From Arenivirga flava (GTDB lineage Bacteria > Actinomycetota > Actinomycetes > Actinomycetales > Microbacteriaceae), in assembly GCF_030161575.1 (NCBI RefSeq), contig NZ_BSUL01000001.1, forward strand, positions 1,116,001 to 1,180,000: 64,000 nucleotides of DNA, written 5' to 3'. The translations under genes and the position numbers were made by a program. The notes under the pieces are model-generated. The model was given only the letters and a program-made list of their open reading frames with translations. It was not told the DNA's origin and made no database searches. The number at the start of each line of letters is the position of its first letter. The first letter of the stretch is position 1. This document shows positions 8,037 to 16,529 of the stretch, piece by piece.

Positions 8037-9041
8037 ATGACCGCCACCACCCCGCGCCCGACGAATGCCTCGGGCCCCGCACGCCGAGCGGCGGCGAACG
8101 CATCCGCTCCCCGCAAGGGCGGCAAGCCGCCCGTGCGGCCGGGACTCAAGCTGCGTGAGCGCCGCGAGGGGCTCGCCGGCTACGCGTTCCTCACGCCCTG
8201 GCTCATCGGCTTCGTCGGGCTTACCGTGGGGCCGATGGCCTACTCGCTGTACTTCTCCTTCACGCGGTACAACCTCTTCTCCGACCCGCAGTGGATCGGC
8301 CTCGACAACTACATCCGGCTCTTCACCGACGACCCGCAGTTCATCCAGTCCGCGCAGATCACGCTGGTCTACGTGCTCGTCGGCACGCCGATCAAGCTGG
8401 CGGCCGCCCTCGGCATCGCCCTGCTGCTCAACTACCGCGACAAGGGCTCGGGCTTCTTCCGCTCCGCCTTCTACGCGCCGTCGCTCATCGGCGCCTCCGT
8501 CTCAGTCGCTATCGTCTGGCGCGCGATGTTCTCCTCGAACGGACCGGTCGACAGCGGGCTCAGCATCTTCGGCATCGAGCTCGGCGGCTGGGTGGGCAAC
8601 GTCTCCCTCGTCGTGCCGATGATGATCATCCTCGCCGTCTGGCAGTTCGGCGGCACCATGGTCATCTTCCTCGCCGGCCTCAAGCAGGTGCCCAAGGAGC
8701 TCTACGAGGCCGCCGAGATGGACGGCGCGGGCGCGATGCGCCGCTTCAAGGCCGTGACCATCCCGATGCTCTCGCCGGTCATCTTCTTCAACCTGCTGCT
8801 CGAGCTCATCGGCGCCTTCCAGGTCTTCGCCTCGGCGTACATCATCTCGAGCGGCACCGGCGGCCCGGCGGGCATGACCAACTTCATCACCGTCTACCTC
8901 TATAAGCGGGCGTTCCAGGACGGCCAGATGGGCTACGCGGCGGCCATCGCCTGGGTGCTGCTCGTCGTCGTCGCCGTCATCGCCTTCATCCTCTTCCGCA
9001 CCCAGAAGTCGTGGGTGCACTACGCCGGAGACAACCGATGA
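8037..9041 (+). CDS. Sugar ABC transporter permease (first, MalF-type)
   Basis: 334-residue permease with a long basic cytoplasmic N-terminus (to about residue 45) and then six membrane segments starting AFLTPWLIGFVGLTVGPMAY. The coupling loop LYEAAEMDGAGAMRRFKAV is near residue 225. I prefer the ATG at 8037 to the in-frame ATG at 8022, because GGAGGAG lies between them with proper spacing to 8037. It forms the transmembrane channel together with the product of the next gene, which overlaps it by ATGA. Substrate by context: galactosides or galacto-oligosaccharides. Confidence 0.9.
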   Translation: MTATTPRPTNASGPARRAAANASAPRKGGKPPVRPGLKLRERREGLAGYAFLTPWLIGFVGLTVGPMAYSLYFSFTRYNLFSDPQWIGLDNYIRLFTDDPQFIQSAQITLVYVLVGTPIKLAAALGIALLLNYRDKGSGFFRSAFYAPSLIGASVSVAIVWRAMFSSNGPVDSGLSIFGIELGGWVGNVSLVVPMMIILAVWQFGGTMVIFLAGLKQVPKELYEAAEMDGAGAMRRFKAVTIPMLSPVIFFNLLLELIGAFQVFASAYIISSGTGGPAGMTNFITVYLYKRAFQDGQMGYAAAIAWVLLVVVAVIAFILFRTQKSWVHYAGDNR

Positions 9042-9952
9042 CCGCCATCCGCCCCGAGGCCACGTTCGACGAGGCCGTCCGCACCGCGAAGGGCGCACCC
9101 ACGCGCCGCAAGGTCAGCCGCAAGAGCTGGCAGACCGTCATCTGGTTCGTCGCCCTCGGCGCGCTGACCGTGCTGGTGCTCTACCCGCTCGTCTGGCTCG
9201 TGTTCTCCACGTTCAAGCCCAACGCGGAGTTCGGCCAGAACCCCGGGCTGATCCCCGAGTCGCCCACCATCGACAACTACCTGCGGGTGTTCGAGGGCAT
9301 CGCCGGCGTGCCACTGTGGCGCTTCTTCGCCAACAGCCTCTTCATCGCCAGCATGGCCGTCATCGGCACCGTGCTCTCCTCGGCGCTCGCGGCCTACGGC
9401 TTCGCCCGCATCAAGTTCAAGGGCGTGGGCGTGCTCTTCGCCGCCATGATCGGCACGCTGCTGCTGCCGTTCCACGTCGTCATCATCCCGCAGTACGTGC
9501 TCTTCAACCGGCTCGACCTGATCGACACGTACATCCCGCTGATCCTGCCGAAGTTCCTCGCGACCGAGGCGTTCTTCGTGTTCCTGATCGTGCAGTTCAT
9601 CCGCTCGATCCCGCGCGACATGGACGAGGCGGCGCGCATCGACGGCGCCGGGCACTTCCGCATCTTCTGGTCGATCATCGTGCCGCTCATCAAGCCGGCG
9701 CTGATCACCTGCTCGATCTTCGCCTTCATCTGGGCGTGGAACGACTTCCTCGGACCGCTGCTGTACGTCACCAGCCCCGAGCAGTACCCGCTGCCGATCG
9801 CGCTGCGGCTCTACAACGACCAGACCTCGGCGAGCGACTACGGGGCCTCGGTCACGGCCTCGCTGCTGGCGCTGGTGCCGATCATGGCCTTCTTCGCGGT
9901 GTTCCAGCGCTTCCTCATCGGCGGCGTGGCCACCCAGGGGCTCAAGGGCTGA
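9038..9952 (+). CDS. Sugar ABC transporter permease (second, MalG-type)
   Basis: 304-residue permease with six membrane segments. The first (VIWFVALGALTVLVLYPLVW) follows a basic N-terminus, and the coupling motif DMDEAARIDGAGHFRIFW lies near residue 200. It ends GGVATQGLKG, the usual MalG-type C-terminus. The ATG at 9038 overlaps the previous stop. With the binding protein at 6658 and the permease at 8037 it completes an importer except for the ATPase, which is absent from the window and probably shared. The YesL-like gene follows after five bases. Confidence 0.9.
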   Translation: MTAIRPEATFDEAVRTAKGAPTRRKVSRKSWQTVIWFVALGALTVLVLYPLVWLVFSTFKPNAEFGQNPGLIPESPTIDNYLRVFEGIAGVPLWRFFANSLFIASMAVIGTVLSSALAAYGFARIKFKGVGVLFAAMIGTLLLPFHVVIIPQYVLFNRLDLIDTYIPLILPKFLATEAFFVFLIVQFIRSIPRDMDEAARIDGAGHFRIFWSIIVPLIKPALITCSIFAFIWAWNDFLGPLLYVTSPEQYPLPIALRLYNDQTSASDYGASVTASLLALVPIMAFFAVFQRFLIGGVATQGLKG

Positions 9953-9957
9953 TCGCG

Positions 9958-10620
9958 ATGACCGTGCTGCACCGGCGCGAGCTGCGCATCGCGCGGCGCC
10001 GCGACCTCGACGGCAGCGGCCCGGCCCTGCCGGGGCGCGTGATCGGGCGCAACCCCGGGGCGATCGGCGCCTTCGCGCTGCTGGGTGAGGTGCTGCTGAC
10101 CGGGGTGCTGGTCACCGTCGCGTCGCTGCCGGTGATCACGCTGCCCGCGGCGCTGGCCGCCGGCGCCGGCCACCTGCGGCGGCACCTGCGCGCCGAGACC
10201 ACGAGCGTCGGCGCCTTCGTCGGCGATTACCTAGCGGCCCTGCGCGGCGGCTGGCTGGTCGGCCTCGCCGCCGCCCTCGCCACCGGCGTGCTGCTGCTCG
10301 ACCTCGATCTCGCCGCCTCGGGCGCGCTGCCCGGCGGCCCGGCGATCGCGGTGGTCGGCTGGGTGGGGCTCGCGGCGGTCGCGCTCGCGATCGGCCTGGC
10401 CTCGTCCGGGTGGTCGCAGCGCACGGGCTGGCGGCACGCGATCGCGCGCACGCCGCGCGCGGTGCGCCGCGACCCGGTCGGCGCGCTCTACCTGCTCGCG
10501 GCCGTCGGGCTGGTCGGCGTGTGCACCTGGGCCCTCGTGCCGCTGTTCGTGCCGGCGCTCGGCTGCCTCGTCCTGGCGCTCGTCGCCACCCCGCAGCGCC
10601 GCGCCCCGCGCGACGCCTGA
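9958..10620 (+). CDS. YesL-like (DUF624-type) integral membrane protein
   Basis: 220-residue protein with about five hydrophobic segments (for example EVLLTGVLVTVASLPVITLP, VGLAAALATGVLLLDLDLAA and LYLLAAVGLVGVCTWALVPL). The pattern LLGEVLL..SLPVITLPAALAAGAGHLRRHL resembles the N-terminal half of YesL/DUF624 proteins, with PVITLPAA in place of GLAPATVA, so I call it YesL-like with moderate confidence. It lies five bases after the second permease and 34 before the GH42 gene, in the same operon. A YesL-type gene sits in the same relation to the other oligosaccharide importer at 945-4936, which suggests an accessory role in uptake. No catalytic residues can be named. Confidence 0.65.
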   Translation: MTVLHRRELRIARRRDLDGSGPALPGRVIGRNPGAIGAFALLGEVLLTGVLVTVASLPVITLPAALAAGAGHLRRHLRAETTSVGAFVGDYLAALRGGWLVGLAAALATGVLLLDLDLAASGALPGGPAIAVVGWVGLAAVALAIGLASSGWSQRTGWRHAIARTPRAVRRDPVGALYLLAAVGLVGVCTWALVPLFVPALGCLVLALVATPQRRAPRDA

Positions 10621-10654
10621 CGACACCCCGCAACGAACCCCGAGAGGAGTCGAC

Positions 10655-12688
10655 GTGCTCTACGGCGCCGACTACAACCCCGAGCAGTGGCCCGAGGACA
10701 TCTGGCCCGAGGACGTCGAGCGGATGCGGGAGGCCGGCGTCAACGTCGTCAGCCTCGCGATCTTCTCGTGGTCGCGCATCCAGCCCGCCGAGGACCGCTG
10801 GGACTTCGATTGGCTCGACCGCGTCATCGACCTGCTGCACGCGGGCGGGATCCGGGTGAACCTCGCGACCGCGACGGCGTCGCCGCCGCCGTGGGCGAGC
10901 ATCCGCTACCCGGTGATCCTGCCGGTCGACGAGGACGGCACCGTCTTCTCGCAGGGCAGCCGCCAGGCTTACGCGCCCTCCTCCCCCGTCTACCGCCGGC
11001 TCGCGAGCGAGCTCGTGCGCCGCATCGCCGAGCGCTACGTCGACCACCCCGCGGTGGTCATGTGGCACATCAACAACGAGTACGGCTGCCACCTGCACGC
11101 CGATTACTCGGATGCGGCCCGCGACGCCTTCCGCGGCTGGCTGACCGAGCGCTACGGCTCGATCGAGGCGCTCAACGCCGCGTGGGGCACCGACTTCTGG
11201 TCGCAGCGCTACGGCGGCTTCGACGAGATCCTGCCGCCACGCAAGGCGCCGTACAGCCGCAACCCCTCGGCGGTGCTCGACTTCCGCCGCTTCACGAGCG
11301 ACATGCTCATCGAGTGCTACGTCATGGAGCGCGACGTGCTGCGCGCTGCCGGTGCGACGCAGCCCATGACGACCAACTTCATGGGCCCGTTCAAGCCCGC
11401 CGACTACTCCCGCTGGGCCGAGCTGGTCGACGTCGTCGCCGACGACTGCTACCCCGACCCGTCGAGCCCCGACCGGGTGCGCGACATCGCCTTCCAGCGC
11501 GACCTCATGCGCTCGCTCAAGCCGGGCGTGCCGTGGATCCTCATGGAGCAGGCGGCAGGCGCCGTCAACTGGCGGCCGGCCAACGCCTCGAAGCCCGAGG
11601 GCCGCCTCGTCGCCGAGTCGCTGCAGGCGGTCGCCCGCGGCGCCGACGGCGTCATGTTCTTCCAGTGGCGCCAGTCGGCCGGCGGGGCCGAGAAGTTCCA
11701 TTCGGCGATGCTGCCGCAGGCCGGCACCTCCGCGCGCTCCTGGCACGACGTCGTCTGCCTCGGCGCCCGACTCGGCGCGCTCGAGGCGCTGCCCGCGGCC
11801 GACCGCGAGGCCCGCGTCGCGCTGGTCTTCGACTGGGAGAACTGGTGGGCCGTCGAGGGCAGCGACCACCCGGTCGTCATCGAGTACCTCGCCGAGGTGC
11901 GCGAGTGGTACGGGGCGCTGCACGGCCGCGCCGTGCAGGTCGACATCGTGCCGCCGGAGCGCGTGGACCGCGAGCGCCACGACCTGGTCGTCGCCCCCTT
12001 CCTCTACCTGCTGCGCGACGAGGGCGCGGCGCGTCTGGCGTCGTTCGTCGGAGCGGGCGGGGTGCTGCTCACGGGGCCGTTCAGCGACGTCGTCGACGCC
12101 GACGACCGCTTCCGCCGCGGCGGCTTCCTCACGCAGCTCGGGCCGGTGCTCGGGGTCGGGCTCGACGACTTCGGGGCGCTCGCCGCGCATCCGGGCGGGC
12201 CGGTCATGCCCGTGCCGGCCCGCGACGCGATCGGCGTCGACTGGGCCGGGGCGGCCTTCCGAGGCTCGCTGCTGGCCGAGGACCTGCGCACCGAGGGCGC
12301 CGAGGTGCTCGCCCGCTTCACAGACGGGATCCCCGTCGGTCAGCCCGCGCTCACCCGCAACGCGCACGGCGCCGGCGAGGCCTGGTACGTCGGCACCCAG
12401 CCCGACCGGGCCGGCATCGCGCGCATCGTCGACGCGCTGCTCGATCGCGCCGGCGTCGAGCCGGTGCTGCCGGGCCTGCCCGAGGGCGTCGAGGCGGCGC
12501 GCCGCGGCGACGTGGTCTTCCTCATCAACCACTCGGCGGCCGCCGTGCAGCTCGCCGTCGACGCGATCGACCTCGAGTCGGGCGCGGCCGTCACGGGCGT
12601 CGATCTGGCGCCGGAAGGAGTCGCCGTGCTGAGGGTGCCCGCATCCGCTCGTCCGGCCGCCCCGCTGAGCTCGGCGGTGTCCGCGTGA
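10655..12688 (+). CDS. Beta-galactosidase, GH42
   Basis: 677-residue GH42 enzyme that removes terminal beta-galactose from galactosides such as galactan oligomers or lactose. The N-terminus LYGADYNPEQWPE is the family signature. The acid/base glutamate is E142 in HINNEYG, and the probable nucleophile is E298 in ILMEQAAGAVNWRP. The TIM barrel is followed by a trimerisation-like domain from about residue 385 (EARVALVFDWENWWAVEG) and a short beta domain ending near AVLRVPA. There is no signal peptide, so it acts in the cytoplasm on imported oligosaccharides. The start is GTG at 10655, seven bases after GAGAGGAG. The two membrane-transport gene products encoded upstream supply its substrate. Confidence 0.93.
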   Translation: MLYGADYNPEQWPEDIWPEDVERMREAGVNVVSLAIFSWSRIQPAEDRWDFDWLDRVIDLLHAGGIRVNLATATASPPPWASIRYPVILPVDEDGTVFSQGSRQAYAPSSPVYRRLASELVRRIAERYVDHPAVVMWHINNEYGCHLHADYSDAARDAFRGWLTERYGSIEALNAAWGTDFWSQRYGGFDEILPPRKAPYSRNPSAVLDFRRFTSDMLIECYVMERDVLRAAGATQPMTTNFMGPFKPADYSRWAELVDVVADDCYPDPSSPDRVRDIAFQRDLMRSLKPGVPWILMEQAAGAVNWRPANASKPEGRLVAESLQAVARGADGVMFFQWRQSAGGAEKFHSAMLPQAGTSARSWHDVVCLGARLGALEALPAADREARVALVFDWENWWAVEGSDHPVVIEYLAEVREWYGALHGRAVQVDIVPPERVDRERHDLVVAPFLYLLRDEGAARLASFVGAGGVLLTGPFSDVVDADDRFRRGGFLTQLGPVLGVGLDDFGALAAHPGGPVMPVPARDAIGVDWAGAAFRGSLLAEDLRTEGAEVLARFTDGIPVGQPALTRNAHGAGEAWYVGTQPDRAGIARIVDALLDRAGVEPVLPGLPEGVEAARRGDVVFLINHSAAAVQLAVDAIDLESGAAVTGVDLAPEGVAVLRVPASARPAAPLSSAVSA

Positions 12689-12730
12689 GCGCCGGCGCCG
12701 GGCACCCGCTCCTGCGGCTGGGGTGACGCC

Positions 12731-14029
12731 ATGCCGCTGCTGCGCACCGCCGCCCCGCCGATGGGCTGGAACTCGTGGGACTGCTACGGCACGACGGTGA
12801 CCGAGGCGGAGGTGCTCGCCAACGCCGAGTTCCTCGCCGAGCACCTGCTCCCTTACGGCTGGGACACGGTCGTGGTCGACATCGACTGGTCCGACCCGAC
12901 CGCGCGCTCGCACGGATACAACGCGCAGGCGCCGCTGGCGATGGACGCGCACGGGCGCCTGGTGCCCGACCCCGCCCGCTTCCCCAGCTCGGCCGGCGGT
13001 GCCGGCTTCGGGCCGCTCGCGGATCGCGTGCACGCGCTGGGTCTGCGCTTCGGCATCCACATCATGCGGGGCGTGCCGCGCCGGGCGGTCGCGGAGCGCT
13101 CGCCCGTGCTCGGCACCGACGCGACGGCGGACCGGGTCGCGGATGCGGGCAACGTCTGCGAGTGGAACCCCGACATGCTCGGCCTCGACCACGGCGACCC
13201 GGCCGCGCAGGCCTACGTCGACTCGGCGCTCGCGCTCTACGCGGACTGGGGCGTCGACTTCATCAAGGCCGACGACCTGCTCTGGCCGTACCAGCGCACC
13301 GAGATCGAGGCCCTCGCCCGCGCCATCGAGCGCAGCGGACGCGACATCGCCCTGAGCCTCTCCCCCGGCCGCGACCTGTCGCTCGAGCGCCTCGAGCACC
13401 TGCGCGAGCACGCCACGATGTGGCGCATCTGCGACGACCTCTGGGACGACTGGTCGGCGGTCGAGGCGAACTTCGCCCGCTTCGCCCGCTGGGCGCCGCA
13501 CGCCGGATCCTCGGGGTGGCCGGACGGCGACATGCTGCCGCTCGGGCGCATCGGCCTGCGCGCGGAGCGCGGCGAGCCGCGCGACGATGCCCTGACCCCC
13601 GCCGAGCGCCGCAGCCTGCTCGCCCTGTGGTCGATCGCCCGGTCGCCCCTGATGGTCGGCGGCGATCTACCGAGCTCCGACCCGGCGACGATCGAGCTGC
13701 TGTGCAACGCGGCGATCCTCGCGATCGGCCGCGACTCCAGCCGCAACCGCGAGCTGCGCCGCGAGGACGATCTCGTGCTCTGGGGCGCTGACGGGCCGGG
13801 CGGCTCGCGCTACGCCGCGGTGTTCGACCTGCGCGGCGCGGCGCGCGAGGTCTCGCTCGACTCCGGCGACCTGGCGTTCGGCGGAGGCGGGTCGATCGTC
13901 GAGCTCTGGTCCGGCGACATCGTCGTACCGGAGGGCGAGCGGATGCGCGGCACAGCCCCCGAGGGCGCGTCGCTGCGCCTGCGCCTCGAGCCGCACGGCT
14001 GCGCCGTGCTGCACTGGCGCCCCGCCTGA
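12731..14029 (+). CDS. Alpha-galactosidase-like glycoside hydrolase, GH27 type
   Basis: 432-residue glycosidase. The N-terminus PPMGWNSWDCYG and the GLRFGIHIMRGVPR block are typical of GH27 (clan GH-D). The likely nucleophile is D181 in VDFIKADD, and the acid/base lies in RICDDLWDDW (D235 or D236). The segment RSPLMVGGDL is also conserved in the family. A retaining exo-alpha-galactosidase is the simplest reading, but related proteins include beta-L-arabinopyranosidases, and the family's usual CYTAL/DNC context is altered here, so the sugar is not certain. There is no signal peptide. It ends the galactoside operon; only a weak ribosome site precedes the ATG at 12731. Confidence 0.8.
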   Translation: MPLLRTAAPPMGWNSWDCYGTTVTEAEVLANAEFLAEHLLPYGWDTVVVDIDWSDPTARSHGYNAQAPLAMDAHGRLVPDPARFPSSAGGAGFGPLADRVHALGLRFGIHIMRGVPRRAVAERSPVLGTDATADRVADAGNVCEWNPDMLGLDHGDPAAQAYVDSALALYADWGVDFIKADDLLWPYQRTEIEALARAIERSGRDIALSLSPGRDLSLERLEHLREHATMWRICDDLWDDWSAVEANFARFARWAPHAGSSGWPDGDMLPLGRIGLRAERGEPRDDALTPAERRSLLALWSIARSPLMVGGDLPSSDPATIELLCNAAILAIGRDSSRNRELRREDDLVLWGADGPGGSRYAAVFDLRGAAREVSLDSGDLAFGGGGSIVELWSGDIVVPEGERMRGTAPEGASLRLRLEPHGCAVLHWRPA

Positions 14030-14063
14030 TCTTGTCCCCCCGCGCTCGCCGTGCCATACTCGC

Positions 14064-14077
14064 GGAAAGCGCTTACC
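14064..14077. promoter_or_regulatory. Putative LacI-family operator (GGAAAGCGCTTACC)
   Basis: Palindromic site fitting GGnAAnCGCTTnCC, 52 bases before the GTG start of the dehydrogenase gene at 14129. It lies in the short gap after the alpha-galactosidase gene and suggests that the three-gene unit 14129-17383 has its own regulated promoter. The cognate regulator is not identified. Confidence 0.65.
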
Positions 14078-14128
14078 CGCCGACTCCGGCATCCCCACTC
14101 AGCGCAGGACGACCACGAAGGAACCGAC

Positions 14129-15334
14129 GTGTCAGAGACGACCATCGCCCCCGCATCCGCTCGCACCGAGAGCGCGGCGCCCGCCGTGCGCGAGGTCGGC
14201 ATCATCATGAACGGCGTCTCCGGCCGCATGGGCTACCGCCAGCACCTCGTGCGCTCGATCCTCGCGATCCGCGAGCAGGGCGGCATCGAGCTGCCCGACG
14301 GCACGAGGCTGACCGTGCGTCCGCTGCTCGTCGGCCGCAGCGAGGCGAAGCTCGCCGAGCTCGCCGCGAAGCACGGCATCGAGGACTACACGAGCGACCT
14401 CGACGCCGCGCTGGCCGACCCGCGCTGGGAGATCTACGCCGACTTCCTCGTCACCAAGGCCCGCTCGAGCGCACTGCGCAAGGCCATCGCGGCCGGCAAG
14501 ACGATCTACACCGAGAAGCCGACGGCCGAGACCGTCGAGGAGGCGCTCGAGCTCGCGCGCCTCGCCGCAGACGCCGGCGTGAAGACGGGCGTCGTGCACG
14601 ACAAGCTCTACCTGCCTGGTCTGCAGAAGCTCAAGCGCCTCATCGACTCGGGCTTCTTCGGGCGCATCCTCTCGGTGCGCGGCGAGTTCGGCTACTGGGT
14701 CTTCGAGGGCGACTGGCAGCCCGCCCAGCGCCCCAGCTGGAATTACCGCGCCGAGGACGGCGGCGGCATCATCGTCGACATGTTCCCGCACTGGAACTAC
14801 GTGCTCGAGAACCTCTTCGGCAAGGTCGAGACCGTCTACGCGCACGCTGCGGTGCACATCGCGGACCGCTGGGACGAGCGTGGCGAGCACTACACCGCCA
14901 CCGCGGAGGACGCGGCCTACGGAGTCTTCGAGCTCGCCGGCGGCGTCGTCGCCCAGATCAACTCGTCCTGGACCGTGCGCGTCAACCGCGACGAGCTCGT
15001 CGAGTTCCACGTCGACGGCACCCACGGCTCGGCCGTCGTCGGCCTGTTCGGCGCCAAGATCCAGTCGCGCAACGCCACCCCGAAGCCGGTCTGGAACCCC
15101 GACCTCGCCGACGCGCACGATTACGACGCGGACTGGGCCGAGGTGCCCACGAACGACGTCTTCCAGAACGGCTTCAAGCAGCAGTGGGAGGAGTTCCTGC
15201 TCTCCTTCGCCACCGGCTCCGAGTACGAGTTCGACCTGCTGTCGGGTGCGCGCGGCGTGCAGCTGGCGGAGGCCGGACTGCGCTCCAGCAGCGAGGGCCG
15301 CAAGATCGAGATCGTCCCGCTGAGCCTGGACTGA
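14129..15334 (+). CDS. Gfo/Idh/MocA family NAD(P)-dependent dehydrogenase
   Basis: 401-residue oxidoreductase. The N-terminal Rossmann domain starts at VREVGIIMNGVSGRMGYR (about residues 17-34), a variant dinucleotide fold, and the conserved lysine lies in IYTEKPTAETVEEA (EKP motif, near residue 134). The C-terminal domain has GGGIIVDMFPHWNYVLENLFG. Family members oxidise or reduce sugars, cyclitols or glycosides. The next two genes (DUF993 and a TIM-barrel isomerase) overlap or nearly touch it, so the three enzymes probably work in sequence on one sugar. I chose GTG 14129 because GAAGGAA precedes it; an upstream in-frame ATG at 14051 would include the operator. The substrate is unknown. Confidence 0.85.
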   Translation: MSETTIAPASARTESAAPAVREVGIIMNGVSGRMGYRQHLVRSILAIREQGGIELPDGTRLTVRPLLVGRSEAKLAELAAKHGIEDYTSDLDAALADPRWEIYADFLVTKARSSALRKAIAAGKTIYTEKPTAETVEEALELARLAADAGVKTGVVHDKLYLPGLQKLKRLIDSGFFGRILSVRGEFGYWVFEGDWQPAQRPSWNYRAEDGGGIIVDMFPHWNYVLENLFGKVETVYAHAAVHIADRWDERGEHYTATAEDAAYGVFELAGGVVAQINSSWTVRVNRDELVEFHVDGTHGSAVVGLFGAKIQSRNATPKPVWNPDLADAHDYDADWAEVPTNDVFQNGFKQQWEEFLLSFATGSEYEFDLLSGARGVQLAEAGLRSSSEGRKIEIVPLSLD

Positions 15335-15338
15335 GCGG

Positions 15339-16529
15339 ATGAGCGCCCTCACCCTGCTCGGCGGCGACGGCGCCACGCGCGCCGTCGACCTCGCCGACGC
15401 CCCGTCCTTCGCCCGCCCCAGCGGACCGCTGCGCAGCCGCGTGGCCTACGCCGCCGCGCACGTGGTGCCCCTCGCGCACGGCGACAACACCCCGGGCCGG
15501 CCCGCCGAGATCGACTGGGACGCGACCCTCGCGTTCCGCCGGCACGTCTACTCGTGGGGCCTCGGCGTCGCCGACGCCATGGACACCGCTCAGCGGAACA
15601 TGGGCCTCGACGCCGCCGCCACCCGCGAGCTCATCGCGCGCAGCGCCCAGGTCGCCCGGGAGGAGGGCGGCTCGGTCGTCGTCGGCGTCAACACCGACCA
15701 CCTCGAGTCGGAGCACGTGTCCCTCGACGAGGTCGTCGCCGCCTACCGCGAGCAGCTGCGCTTCACCGAGGAGCAGGGCGCCGGTCCCGTGCTGATGGCC
15801 AGCCGGCACCTCGCCCGCGCCGCCGAGACCGCCGACGACTACCGCCGCGTGTACCGCGCGGTGCTCGGCGACGCCGGCGGCCCGGTGGTGCTGCACTGGC
15901 TCGGCACGGCCTTCGACCCCGCCCTCGAGGGCTACTTCGGCTCGACGCAGTGGCGCGAGGCCGCACTGGTGCTGCTCGAGATCATCGGCGAGCACGCCGA
16001 CCGCATCGCGGGCGTCAAGATGAGCCTGCTCGACGCCGACGCCGAGGTCTTCGTGCGCGAGCGCCTCCCCGCGGGCGTGCGCATGTTCACCGGCGACGAC
16101 TTCAACTACGTGGGCCTCATCGGCGGCTCGGAGGCGCCCGATGCCCCGCAGCCGGCCAGCGCCGGCGGGCACTCGGATGCGCTGCTGGGCGCCTTCGCGG
16201 CCCTCGCGCCGAGCGCGTCGGCGGCCATCCAGGCGCTCGACGACGGCGACGGGGCCGAGTACACCCGCATCCTGCTGCCGACGGAGGAGCTGAGCCGGCA
16301 GATCTTCGCCGCACCGACCTTCTACTACAAGACCGGCGTCGCGTTCCTGGCCTGGCTGAACGGCCACCAGCGCGGCTTCCAGATGGTCGGCGGCCTGCAC
16401 TCCGCGCGCAGCCTGCCGCACCTCTCGCGCATCGTCGAGCTGGCGAACGGCTCGGGCGCGCTGGAGCGGCCCGAGCTGGCGCTCGAGCGCTGGCACGCGC
16501 TGCTGCGGGTCAGCGGGGTGGACGCATGA
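15339..16529 (+). CDS. DUF993 family, dihydrodipicolinate-synthase-like protein
   Basis: 396-residue protein that I recognise as DUF993, a group distantly related to DHDPS-type aldolases. K227 in RIAGVKMSLLDAD is positioned like a Schiff-base lysine of that superfamily, which would fit a retro-aldol or dehydratase step on a keto-sugar; this is inference. Other conserved stretches are SWGLGVADAMDTAQRNMGLD (about residues 71-90) and HWLGTAFDPALEGYFGS. It is longer than true DHDPS (about 300 aa). The ATG at 15339 follows the dehydrogenase stop by four bases, and the gene ends in an ATGA overlap with the isomerase gene. This trio recurs in actinobacteria as far as I recall, but its pathway is not established. 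Confidence 0.8.
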   Translation: MSALTLLGGDGATRAVDLADAPSFARPSGPLRSRVAYAAAHVVPLAHGDNTPGRPAEIDWDATLAFRRHVYSWGLGVADAMDTAQRNMGLDAAATRELIARSAQVAREEGGSVVVGVNTDHLESEHVSLDEVVAAYREQLRFTEEQGAGPVLMASRHLARAAETADDYRRVYRAVLGDAGGPVVLHWLGTAFDPALEGYFGSTQWREAALVLLEIIGEHADRIAGVKMSLLDADAEVFVRERLPAGVRMFTGDDFNYVGLIGGSEAPDAPQPASAGGHSDALLGAFAALAPSASAAIQALDDGDGAEYTRILLPTEELSRQIFAAPTFYYKTGVAFLAWLNGHQRGFQMVGGLHSARSLPHLSRIVELANGSGALERPELALERWHALLRVSGVDA

